DNA from: Rhea pennata
Lineage: Eukaryota > Chordata > Aves > Rheiformes > Rheidae
Length of the DNA stretch: 64,000 bases
Direction: 5' to 3'
NCBI RefSeq assembly: GCF_028389875.1
Contig: NC_084687.1
Span: forward strand, 6,856,157-6,920,156
Both the position numbers and the translations under genes were made by a program. This document shows, one piece after another, positions 24,245 through 36,600 of this stretch. Every line of letters begins with the position of its first letter. Position 1 is the first letter of the stretch. The notes beneath the pieces were generated by a model, which did no database searches, was not told the DNA's origin, and was given only the letters and a program-made list of their open reading frames with translations.

Positions 24245-24527
24245 AGCAACTTTCTGGATGTTTTTTATTTGCAATGAAGATTGGTTTCTGTCTCCCTTTC
24301 CTATAAGAATTAGGTGGCTTCAGCCAGACCAAACGTCATAATTCCGGTTGCTCCTTTGGCTCAGTGTAGCTATTTTCCAAAGACCCAGTAATTCAATTTG
24401 CTAATATCAGAGAATTAGGAACATGAAAACTTCATGCAGAAAATGTAAATAAATACAGAAGTAACTGTCTGAAGAGAAGGAAGACAATACAACTGTATGG
24501 CAAGACAGAGCCTCAACTGTTCGTTCA
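24245..24527 (-). other. LAMB3: LAMB3 3' UTR
   Basis: A short 3' UTR of roughly 280 bases lies between the LAMB3 stop and its nearest minus-strand AATAAA. Confidence 0.6.
24264..24269 (-). terminator. LAMB3: LAMB3 polyadenylation signal
   Basis: TTTATT on the + strand reads AATAAA on the minus strand. It is the first such hexamer downstream of the LAMB3 stop and is followed by a T/G-rich stretch. Confidence 0.65.
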
Positions 24528-24661
24528 TCAGCAGCTGTCATAGTATGCGACTCGCTTGTTGATCGAATTCCGAATCCTTTCGACCTGCTCTTCCAGGCCC
24601 ACAAGGCTTGCCGACTTGGAGATTAAAGCTTTGTTACTTCTCTGAATTTCTGCCTCTAAAG
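24528..24661 (-). CDS. LAMB3: LAMB3 coding exon 22 (residues 1127-1170 and stop)
   Basis: The C-terminus reads [20 protein letters not shown] then DSC and TGA. The protein ends on Cys, whereas human ends Cys-Lys. Confidence 0.95.
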
Positions 24662-27600
24662 CTGAGGAGAGAGGGAAAGAAAGGGTTACAGGAAGATCAC
24701 AGTTGGAGGAAGACATATCCAGTTACCCTTCCCAGCTTTCAGAGGCCGTTCAGGTTGGACTGAGCCTCCACCTCTGTCGTGGGGCAGATATTGCTCATGC
24801 AGGGGCAAAGGGAGGACAGTTAGCACTGCCTTCTCCTTTTGCATTTCCCTCTTACTCCTCAGAAAATCTGAACACAACTGCTCTGAATGTTGATTCAGTT
24901 CACAAGCGCTGCAAAGTTTCACAGATCAGCCAGATGTGCCAGCTCCCTGTGTGTGTGTGTTACATGCCCACTCTGGTCATGATATGGCCACAAAGCACAT
25001 CCTGACACACACCAACCACTCTGCAGGAGGGTCATGCTGGCTGCTGCTCTCTCCCAAACAGCTCTGGTTTCTCCGGACACTTCTGAAGCAGATGAACACC
25101 TGTACTGCTGTTGTTCACTGATGTCAGTAGGGCAGGAGCAAGCTCATATGTATGCACTTCATGCTTTGGGAGGAAAACTGCATGCTGGCCTGCTCAGCAA
25201 TATCAGAAACCCTTGTTGCATGTGGAAACAGGTGTACAGTGCTACATGCCTGCTGTTAATAGCACCAAGCAGCATTCTTCTGAGCACCTGGCCTAGAGAA
25301 GCTTTTTCAATGTGCCCCACTGCTTAGCAATGCCAGCAATGCCAAGGCCCTCACCAACAATGGCCTGGTCCAGGCATTCATTCACTCTCCATCCACACAG
25401 AAGGTGGTTCCAGCCTCCCGGTCAGCTAGAATCACATGCTGGCTGGCCCTGAAGAGTCACCAAACAAAGCTATTTCGAATGCTTAAAAATCAAGAGAATG
25501 GGAGGAGGAAAGCCAAGATGCTGCTAAGGGCCTATCTGCTTTGCAGACACAAGTGTCCCTCTATATCAGGTGTACATACCCTTACTAACTCTAGATTTAC
25601 TAGCTTAGTACCAGCGCTTGCAACCCAAATGCATACCACCACACCACCAGAAGTATGTTGTCTTCCTTGTAGTCACTTTCCCTCTCCCTTCTAGAGGCCC
25701 CTCCTCACTACCTGAGATTATTACATTAGGTCACAAAGAGTCTTACTTTCCATCCTGAGCATTATGGCCAAGGTTTCCTCAAGTAGATCTTTTGCTTCCA
25801 GGTTTATGCTTTGTACCCTGCTGCCCTGCACTCCCAGTTTTGAACTCTGCTTCAGTCTTCCCTTCACCTCAGCGTACGTTTGTTTTACTTGTTCAAACGC
25901 CTGTGGGAAAGCAAACATGCAGCGTATGTAGAATCAAACAAACTGGGGGAAAGGAGATTTTGCAATGTTGAATCCATTTTAAATAGTAAATGAATAGTGC
26001 ACTAGAGCTTTGCTATTAGTATTATTATACAGACTCATAAAGGCTTACATATACATACCCATGTCAGTGCTGACTGATAGCTATGTGGGCCATGCTATCT
26101 CATATAGGAGATATAGCAAAAATAAGTTTTCAGCAACAGACATTAGGATTGAGAAATGGCCTGGAAGAATTCAGTAGTGGGATATTACATCAGATGAATG
26201 AGAAAATGACAATGCACAAGTAGTGGCCTGTGTAGGGAATTCTCCTTGTCCCACCCAAAAATGTGCCTTGACATAGCTGGCTTTGCTGTCTTATGACAAT
26301 AAGTGCACAGCTGTGAACTACTTTAATTCCTGACTTGTCCGAGCTTGGGTACCTGCTGAGCACTCCTTGCTTGCTCGCCAGCCTTAGCTGCTGTCTGTTG
26401 TGCATCTGTGGCTCTCAGACGATTCTGATCTGCTTTGTACTGCAACTGGGTGAGTCTTTCTGCAAGTCCATCCATTTGACCAGCAATGGACTTCACATTA
26501 TTCTCAGTTGGGCCAAGAACAGCCTTGATCTAAAAGAACAGTGTTGTGCATTAAGAAGGAAATCACATCCAAAAAACGTAGTATTTCTGTCTTGATTGAC
26601 AAATTACAGAACTGAGGTTTTCGTCAGGGATTAGAGACATCACTGTACAACCGAGCACAGCAAAAGATATGTCTTGTCTCAGGGAGCTCAGCTGCAGTTT
26701 TTGACTGGAATTTGGAGTACACAACAAATGAGACACAACAGGAAAAAAAAAGAAAAGGACGAAGAAGAAGAAGAAGAAAGAAAGTATAGCAAGGACTTTA
26801 CCAGATCCAGTTTCTACATTGTGTTGGTACAGGATACTATCAAGCTGGGAAGTTACAAAGGAGCAGTGAACAGGGCAGAATATTGCTATTTAGGAAGTCA
26901 GTGTACACCACTTACTTCATCAATGCGCTCCTGGATGAATCGAAGCGAAGAACTAGAGCCCCTGATAGCACCCTGGGCCTCTAGGAGCACAGTGTTTGCT
27001 TGTCTCAAATTCCCAACCACCTCTTCCACATTGCCCTCTACAGCATTTGCCCGGTTCCTGGGAAACATGAGAAAGAGTCAGAAGTAAATGTAGATACTTG
27101 CAGGAGTTGGAAGTTAAGATGGCAGAGACAAAATAAGCAAGTGAAAAAAGCAAGATGGGACTGTAACTGAAAAGTAGTGAACTGATTTCTTTTGGAAATG
27201 GTACAGGAAAAAATATTAAAGGGAAAGCAACCATTGAACCAGTTACAACAGACACTTCTCTGCAGTGAAATTACTCAAACTGGGTGATAAGAGCTTCTTC
27301 TAGAAAGCCAGACTCCCTTGCCTCATCACTTCCAGCAGGTTAAGCAGGTGTCAGACACTACCGAGGAGTTTATATACTTATCCTTCTAACCTGCTCTCTG
27401 GGATATTGCTGAAAGTCAACATGCGACAAAGCAGATGCTCCAAATTTGCAAGGACAGTCTGTAATTACTTTTCAAGGGACTGTGGGATAATCCTCCCAAC
27501 TTTCACCCAGAAAATAAATAGTCCATTTAATCCCCTCACACTTTCTTGTGCAATTAGGATATAGGTCACCAGTAACAAGTAGTACATGAGCAAGCCTATC

Positions 27601-30600
27601 ATCCCTCATTGCGGGAGCTCAAGAGAAGGAAAAGAGCATCCATTACTTTGGGTAAAGACCTTCTTGTTCTAGTACCTATAATGAGATCTATTATTAGCTG
27701 TCAGATTTCTTATTTGTATTCTGGCATCAGACAGACTGCAAACTCATTCTTTTAGGTACTGTACGGACATAGAAGACCCTGGGCTAAAACATCCAGTTAT
27801 GCAAGTCAGTACAGCTCCAGCAAAGTTAGATTTAAACCCAACTGAGAATCACCACATTCATGCTGGCTGTGTAAGCCTTAGCTACTAAAAGCCTTTGAGT
27901 CCCAACTGACCTGGCTTGTTCTGCTTCCTGTTGAAGCTGCTTGGCCTTAGCAATATCCTCAGCTGTCTGGGCCAGTATGCTCTCTGGACACTGAAGCTTA
28001 GTAGCCAAATTTTGGATCTCAGTCATTTTTCTCAGGACTGCAGCAGCATCCGTAGGGAGATGTAGTGAGAGAACAGACTCACTGATTTCGTGGATAGCAG
28101 CAGGGTCAGTATCTGTGTCTAAAGAATTTGCAAATAAACAAATGTCAGAAATAGAAGAAAAGAACAGAAAGGTAGGAATGCAAATGCAAGGGAGCATGAA
28201 GGCAGATATCCAGCTCTGCATGTTCTCACACATACTTGGTCTCTGTTCCAGAAAGCTGCCAAAGTTCACTTTGAATTTAATTAGCTAGAGCAGGTGCCTG
28301 TTTTTAAAGGAAAGCTCAGTCTGAAGGTGATTTTCCCCATGCTGACTGAAATAAGATACCAAATAGGAAGCATCAAAAAGATGGAGGCAACAGTTCTACC
28401 ACATATTCCCTGAGAGAGTATAGACAGGACACAGATTGCATATCCCTGATGCAAGGCAATATTTGTGAACCTGTCTAGGTACACTATGATCCAGCTACAG
28501 GGCAGTGCTCAGCATCTGATTCTCCAAAAACCGAACCTTCTGGGCTCAGGTGGATAGAGCATTCAATGACAGACAGAGCAGGCCATCTTCAGTTGTGGGG
28601 CAAGTGAGTGAGTGGAGCAGTAATAGTAGTCCTTTTAACTAAACCTACCCCTTTTTCATTTTCTTCCTCCATATTCAAGTGTGCAGGAATGTACCCATTT
28701 CTGCTGTCTATTCTAGATTTGTGCTGTATCTTCAAGGTTTTAAGCATTCTGTTGATGCTCTGTGATTCTTTCTCCATTATTCTAAAAAACACCTCTCACA
28801 TCTCCTTTTCCCAGAGTGGGTCTATGTTACCACTCAGCATGGAAGTCACGCTAGAATAGTTCCTAAGTATGTCCCAACTATGTTGATTAGCATCTTCTGG
28901 CGTATTTGATGCTTTAGAATTGCTGACATAAAAAGCTCTGTCAACAGTCCCAAGGATTTGCTGTAGGTCTTTAATTGTAGACTGAACTGACCCTTTCACT
29001 GATTACTCTTACGGACTTACATGACTCTGTTGTACTTGAGGGGGAACAAATACGATGAGTTTAGGTTTGTTTCAGTATTGAAAAGTTTTCCTACTGCTTA
29101 GAATAAAATGAGAACTGAGTTTATATTTAGTATGTACTTTTCATTCATCTCAGCAAAATTTGCAAGAAAAGTACTAAAATTGTATCTTTAATTTGGCAAA
29201 GAGAGTAAGATGGCTAAGCCCAGTCAAGTAGATCTCATTGACGAGATGAGATTGTGTTTCAAGACAAGCCTTTTCTTATTTCACAAATAAAAGTTAACAA
29301 ATCTGAGGAATCAGATGCAGGCAAAGCCCAAGGGACATTAGCCCAGTGATTAGCTCAGAAATATCTTCACTCATCATTAACACCAGGCAGCATCAAATGA
29401 CCTGATTTTCTTATTCAGCTAATGCTCATGAAGCTTATTATGTTATTACAATCTGTCTGTGAACAGTAAGTCATCTTGTTGTTTTATAGGACAACAAGGA
29501 ATTGTAGTCTGATAAATAGTCTGCTCCAGAGAAGACTGGTCTGAGTTTATCTCCGGTCAGTAAATGTTGGTGACAAACTCTTCTGCATTGGAAGGCTGCT
29601 CAGAAGCTGCCATCCTAACCAGTGCTAACTGGTAACACTCACAGACAGCTTTAGCACAGAGGCCATGGGTGAATATGTTTGTCCCCAAGCCCCAGAGACA
29701 AAGAAAGGAACTATGGCAGAGAACATTATGCAAAGAAATCTGTTGCTCATGCTACAAACAAACGAAAGACTCCTCTTCCTCAGAGCTGTCAATCTAGAGC
29801 TTTCCACTTTTGTTAAATTCAGTTTTTTGTTTTAGAACAAAGAGATTTGACACCAGATTTGGCCATTAAAAATTCCTCCACAAAGCCCCACAGCACAGAA
29901 GGCCAAGCTCAACATTTGGTATGCTCTTACCCCGGGCGTCCATTAATGGATGGCTCTTAACAAGCCTGAAAGGAAGTAGGCCCGGTTTGCCTTTGATGAA
30001 GTGATAGAAAAGTCAATATGGCTAAAACATCCAGGATTAATTTGGTTCCATGTGAATGGCACAATCATGCTTGACCAAATCAGCTGGCCAAACTTCACCT
30101 ACTGAGAAAAATCAGTGAGTTTTGTACTGCTGTAATTTCTTCTCCTCTGCTTCTCAGGAAACACTCTGTGGATGCACATTATCTTGGGCATGTTAATAAA
30201 CTCATGTGCAGATGAACTGGATATCTCTGAGCCTAAACTAGGTAAGCTATTTAGTTGATTCAATTTTTGTATTCATATATAATATCACTGTACAAAATTA
30301 GATCTCCTATGCACAAATCAACTTGCATATGCATACTGTAAGTTTGCACAGTGCTACCTGACAAGAAGTTTCGAACTTTCTGGATGAACTGCTGGATGCG
30401 TCGGACATCACTTTTTATCTGGGTCCTTGTTATACTGATCTGCTCCACGAGACGCTGAGTATTGCTTTGTATCTGATTTGCAGATGTCTCTGTTGCTTTA
30501 ATCTGAGAACAACAATATCTTACTGAAGCCATTTCACTTAATATGAAATCCCATCAGCCCTTAACAAACCCTTAAGAAATTGGACAAGTCACTTGAAAAT

Positions 30601-33600
30601 TATGCTTTTACCCATTTTTAACATGCCTCAGCTTAGAGGATTGTAAATGGTAAAGATTGATGGTTGGTTTTGCACATAAGGTTTCAAAAAGGCATTTGAA
30701 AATGCCTTTGAAATGCATTTTGAACGACTCTGAAAACCCACTTTGTCCATGCAAGAACTCTGAAATGCTATAGAGAAAAGGTGCAGCAGCGCTAACACAC
30801 ATTCCAGATTCGAACAAATGTTAGAGCAGATACCTGCAGATTCAGAGGTGTATTCAAATTCCTACCCCTTCTGCCATACTAATCCCAAAATACAAGGAAG
30901 ACAGGCTTCCCTGGGACATTTCTGGAGCTTCTTGCATGACTGGAAATACTAAAAGAAAAGATCCCATGGCATTTCAGCTCTATGGCTTCCAGGCTAATGA
31001 GAGCCAAGAACTGCAGAGGTAGCATAAAGATGTTCATTAAAAGAAATTCTGAATTTCTGAAGCAGTCCAAAAGATCAAGTCTCAAATCAAGTTTGAGATT
31101 GTTTATTTTATCACAACCTGTTCTTTCCAGGTCGCATAATAACAAAGAACTGAGCACAGAGCTATAGGCTCCTGCAGCATGCTGCACAGTAGCATCCACG
31201 CCTTTGGTCAGGCCCAGGAAGCATCATGCTCCTTGCACTCACCAGCTGTGTGGTTTCCTGAAGCCGAACACTCAAGCTATGGAACTCGCTCGCAGCTTTC
31301 TCAGCCTTCCTGAGGGCACCTCGTGACAGAGGGAAGATGCCTTTGCAGCTCAGACCAGCTCCACATTCTGTGCTGTTGTCTTGCAAGCAAAGCAACCTTT
31401 CACACTGAGCAGGAGTACACTTCTCCATTCTGAAACCACCACAAATCTAAATGGGGAGAGAGCAGCACATAGGACTGAGATCTCACTGGTGCCATGTCAT
31501 CATCAGTGGCACAGAGACCTCAGTGGTTTCAGGAAGACAAACCAGTATATTATAGCTAGCCTATGCCAGGCTCTTTGGACAGACTCATGCCAAGGGACCT
31601 GGGCATGAACTTGCAACACTTCTGCAGTGGAAGCGATATGTGGGATGTCAGAAGTACCAACCCTTTGATTTGGGTGGCCAAAGCACATGAACATGGCTGC
31701 CAGTGACATATACCCAATTGTGTGATTAAGCCCAAACGAGCAAAGACTATGACTATGTCAGAGAAGGGCAGTCAGAACTACGCACACACATACTGGCTTT
31801 GAATGCCCATATCTGAGACAGTACTGTGAGGACTGAACTTCTCGTCACCACCTCCAAGTATAAGCCGGAGCACAAACAGGAGCAAAGTAGGAGCCAAATC
31901 CCAGCAGCTCATGAAATATAACAGAGGGTGTGTCTATATGGAGCAAACATTTCATTTACTCACAAGATAGCAATTCTCCTCACAGTTCTTGGAAACCCTG
32001 CAACCTGACCAATTTTCTTTTAAAGGGATAACAGGTTGAGAAGATCCTGCTCTTTTGCCTACACATGAGTGTTTTTAACTGCAGGTCATGTTCTAGAGTC
32101 ACCATCCAAAGAACGCATTGCAGCATGGGCACAAGCAAATTCAGAGAGAGTGCAAAAATCAGCCCAGGCTGATTACTTGGAAACACTCTGATGCCCTGAA
32201 AAGCAGAGATGGAATGTTGGTGGTCTCCACAGCAACAGTGCATTAGGAGACACTAAAATGGATCTCCATGGCAATAACAAAGCAGTGAAGGAGAAAGAAA
32301 AGGAACCTTACCCATAAATTAAGTGGGTCTTTGAGATACAAAAACTGACACATAAGAGAGTCCTTGGAGGAAAAAAATGTATGTCTGAAAAGAGATTGGG
32401 GGGGGTGCAGTACTTTGTTATCTGTTGTTACTAGACAAGGGATGCTCAGACTGTTCCCCACTGATGTTCCAAAGCAGCAATTTGCTGGGATGTTCTTTAT
32501 GGTGAGATTTTCTGTCCAGAGATTTCATCCTACCATGCTAGATTGTTTGAGGAGAGATGAATGACCACAGGATAAGACTTCTGACTCGTGAGCACTACAA
32601 AGCCCTCTTAAAAACTAGATATATGCAAGCAGGAAAGTCAGAAAATCACTTTCTATTTTCACCTTATTAATAACTGGAGTCAAGTTGGGAGATGAGGCTA
32701 TCTTGCCCTGGAGAGCTTGCAATGTGGAGGTATAGTCTGTAAAACCCCCTTCCAGTCCTTCAGCATTTTTCCGTTTCTCTCTGGATTCAGCTAGCAGCCT
32801 GGAGGCACCAGCTATGAGATTGCTGGCATTGGTGGATGTCTGATAAGCAGATCTGATTGTCTTGAAGGCTCCTACAGGAGAAAAAACAATAAATGACACG
32901 AATGCTTTCATGACTCATAAATGCAGCATAGCTACCTAAACAAAGTCATTGACTATACCCTGCAAGTGGATGTGTGCACAGAGGGGAGGGGGACACAATA
33001 ACAGAGATTAGTCACTAAAGCACAACTAAAAAGCTCCTTCTAATTCCAAATACCTTTCAGCCATTCTTTTGTAGTGAGCTAGATAGCCTTCCTAAAGGAC
33101 TGAATTCTAGTTTGAGGCTCAAAGATCGAAACAAAATTAGAGCAAAAGAAACACTGGTGCTGATCCTGAGCTAAACCCCTGCTTTGCTCAGCACAATTCA
33201 GAAGGTGAGCTTTGGCAGGGGGAGGGAGGAAGGGCTCCTTTGGAAGGGCTCCCTTTTCATCATTTGCAGGTGGAGCCCACCACTCCCCCACTTCCCTCTA
33301 CCATTGCAGCCTGAAAGGAGAACAGTCAGGACTTAGATCTATAAACCTTGCTTAGACAATCAGAGATTCAGAGTGAATCTGCACATGCAGAGGTCATTCT
33401 CCATGTGCTCTGGATTAGCGCATCCCTGGTAAGCTGAGCTACACTGTGCAACATACAAAGGAGGGAAGGCAGAAGACAGTAAGATACTTGGAGAGAATTA
33501 GCTGCAGCAGGGATATAATGGCAACCTACTACTATCATCATCATAAGGCTTAATTAGCTCTTCTCCTAAGTGTGTGACAGCTGCCTGACTCCCTTTCCCA

Positions 33601-36600
33601 CCCCTCCATCCTTTCCATCTGTGCAGAACCTTCATTATTTCAGCTTCCTCCCAGTTTCTGTGACACATTTTCAGATGGGCTCACCCCCTTTTCTAATAGC
33701 TCATGCTGGGCCCTGGGAGGAGAGGCACTTTTGCATGTAGAAGAAAGTTTGTGCTGGCTGAGAGAGAAATCAGCCAGCCTGCTGGGACATCAGGAAAATG
33801 ATGCATGCACATTGAGTCTTCCAACCTCAATACTTGAGAGCAAATAATCTGTTAGCATAAAATTGCTAGTAATTGCTAAAATTAGAGGTTGGATAGAAAG
33901 AGTTTCTCTCTTTATCAGGAGAAGAGCTATTTATTGTTCCTAAGCTGACAGCCAGTTAAAGCCTTTCCATTTTATACATTCAAGCCATGGGAAAGCCACC
34001 AGACCCACAGGCACATTGAGTAAATTAACAGCCACAAATTAAGAAATAGTACAACTGTACCTGAAACATCTGTGCTGCGGCTGGTTTCAAACTGGTTCTT
34101 CTTAGTCTGATACTGGGTGTTAATGATAACTGAACTTCTGTTAAGGGTGTCAAGCTCACTAGATAGAGAAGTAGTCTCATCCAGAAAATGAAGGTCAGGA
34201 TTTATGCCTTGGGCTTGCTTTCTGAGAGAGAAAAAGCAAAAAACATGTATTCAAGTACAGAGCAAATTATCTGTGGACGGAGATCAGGTCCTCATGTGCT
34301 GGGATGCTACAAACACATGGAGAAGAGGCACTTCTCTTTGCCCAGAGAATTGACTGCCCAAGTATACACAATAACCTCAGAGGTTTGCACAGCCCTTAGA
34401 TAGCAGAGCCAGGTTAGAGCTCTCTTCTTCTGGGTCCTCTCTACCTCATCTTTCAGGCCTGTGTCTATACATGGGATGCAAGATGATCATCAAAAGCCTG
34501 TCAAATGCTCTCCTCTATTTGCAGGGTAAGACCAGCCCACAGGAGGAGCATGTTGGAAGCACAGGCCTCTTGTGTCCCTGATAATTGTGTGAGCCTAGCA
34601 ACATTTTCAATTATGGAAACAAAGCAGAAAATATCCAAGTGATCAGGTATGACAAGTCGAATCAGTGCGTAGAAAAAGCTTATATCTTAGCTCTATCTAG
34701 CTAAGGCAGCTACTCTACTAGCTCAAAGCCTGTGTGTTGGCACTATGGGCCCATGGAGCTCTGGGCACTGCATCATCGAGTTAAAGTCCTTTACCTGATC
34801 ACAGTGAGCATGCTGGCCAGCTGGGTCAAGTCCTGCTCCATCACTAGAGAACCGTCAAGGATGCTCTGGGCCTGCTGAGCATTGTCCTCCATTTCTGAGA
34901 GGCGGGCACTGAAGCGGGAGCCTCCAGTCCCAAAGTACAGCTGTGAAGTCGAGTTGCTCAGGCTGACCTTGCGCGTGTTAAGGCGCTGGATGTCGCTGTC
35001 ATAGGCTTGGAAACAGGGGTGGCATAGCTCACACTGGGGGTAGGTGCTGCAGTGACCTCGCTTGCACTGGTCACAGTGGAGCCCTGTAATGCCTGGGCGA
35101 CAGAGACAGTGGCCTGTGGTCTTGTCACATCCCGTTTCCTCTGTGCCCTGGAAATCACAGTTGCATTCTAGTGGATGGAAAGGTGAAAAGATACAGAGGT
35201 CAATCCCACTAAAAGGGGGTGTTGGGAATCAGGCCCTTTAAATTGAATGCCAATATAATCTGAAGTTCAGTCTACCTCTTTCACCCTTTCCCATGTCTGG
35301 GAAGAAGATGGCATGGACACAATAAAAGAAACAGGTCCCCAAAGCCTGATTGCTCATGGTACCCAGAGATAGGAGAGAGGAACAGAGCCAAACAGGGAGG
35401 CTCTTCCAGAGAGGAAAGTTCTCTTGTAAAATACTGTGGAAAGTCTGATGTCAAGTCATTGGCCAGATGCTGTTTTTCCAGATAACCAGTGATTTCGCTG
35501 TACTAAGTAACAGTATGCCAATGAGAAATGGCTCTTCCATACCTGTGCATCCTACCCTGACATCTCCATAGTGTCTATCTGGGCAAACTTGCTCCTGTAC
35601 AGCAGAACATGTTCGTCCTGTGAAGCCTTCTCTGCAAGGACACTGTCCTGTGAACTGAAGCAAGAAAAATGCATTAGGGAGATCCAGCTCTGAATATCTT
35701 CCTAGGAAAGCCCTCTCTTGATTTGCTCTTGAATCAGTAAAGCTGCCCTGTATTCCGACCCTTTGCTGACTTCAGTAGCAGGAAATTCCAACCAAAGGCT
35801 CCTGCATTTCCTTTCTGGAACAGAAGGAAGCTCCAGCCCGATATGCAACATCAGTTTTCTCTCTAACTATCCCTTGTTAAACCCTTCTGCTGTCAGACCC
35901 TGACAGAATTAGTCACATTTTCATCCTACACAGGCACTTCTGCTGTTGTTGAACCTCTCCAACTCCTTGAGTGACAATGAAAAGTCAGGCATGTGTGGGA
36001 ATTCAGGCACTATCTCCCAGCACTTGTGTTTATCATCACTGTTTAAGTCCCGTGTGAGCTCAGCTGCTAATTCAGGCCTACATCATGATGCAAACCACTC
36101 CATGCAGCATACCCTGAACTGTAGAGCCTGAACCACTCTCAATCCTTTCTGTTTTCAATCTGTCTGTCTCCTACCTAAGGGTAGGAAAAACAACAGAAGG
36201 CACACAGCTTTGATCTTTCAGTCCTAGGGAGAGGATCGTCTCATCACTGCCAGCACTGGGGTTTATTGCCAGGGTGTAGAAGGGAGAGAGAACAAAAGAG
36301 AGGAGGTTTCCTCTCACCAGTCTGATGACCACTGCCATCAACCTGAACCTTTCTAAGGGAATCTCTGACTCTCCCCATCAGCCCAGCAAAGATGTTAGAA
36401 AGGGATTGCCACGTGGGGTCTGCACGTGGCAGTCACTTCTACGTTGGGAAATTGTCCACAGTTACAGCAGTTGATTTTTAGCAAATAGGGGAGCAAAGGT
36501 CTGCTGTGAGCTCTTTGCAAGCGCCATTCTCCAATACAGAATTATAGAATCATAGAATCAGTAAGGTTGGAAGGGACCTCTGGAGATCATCTAGTCCAAC

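Noticed and set aside
31243-31429. Nearer acceptor for LAMB3 exon 16 at 31,430-31,431
   Set aside because: It breaks the phase with exon 15 and loses the ICGGFR segment that aligns with human.
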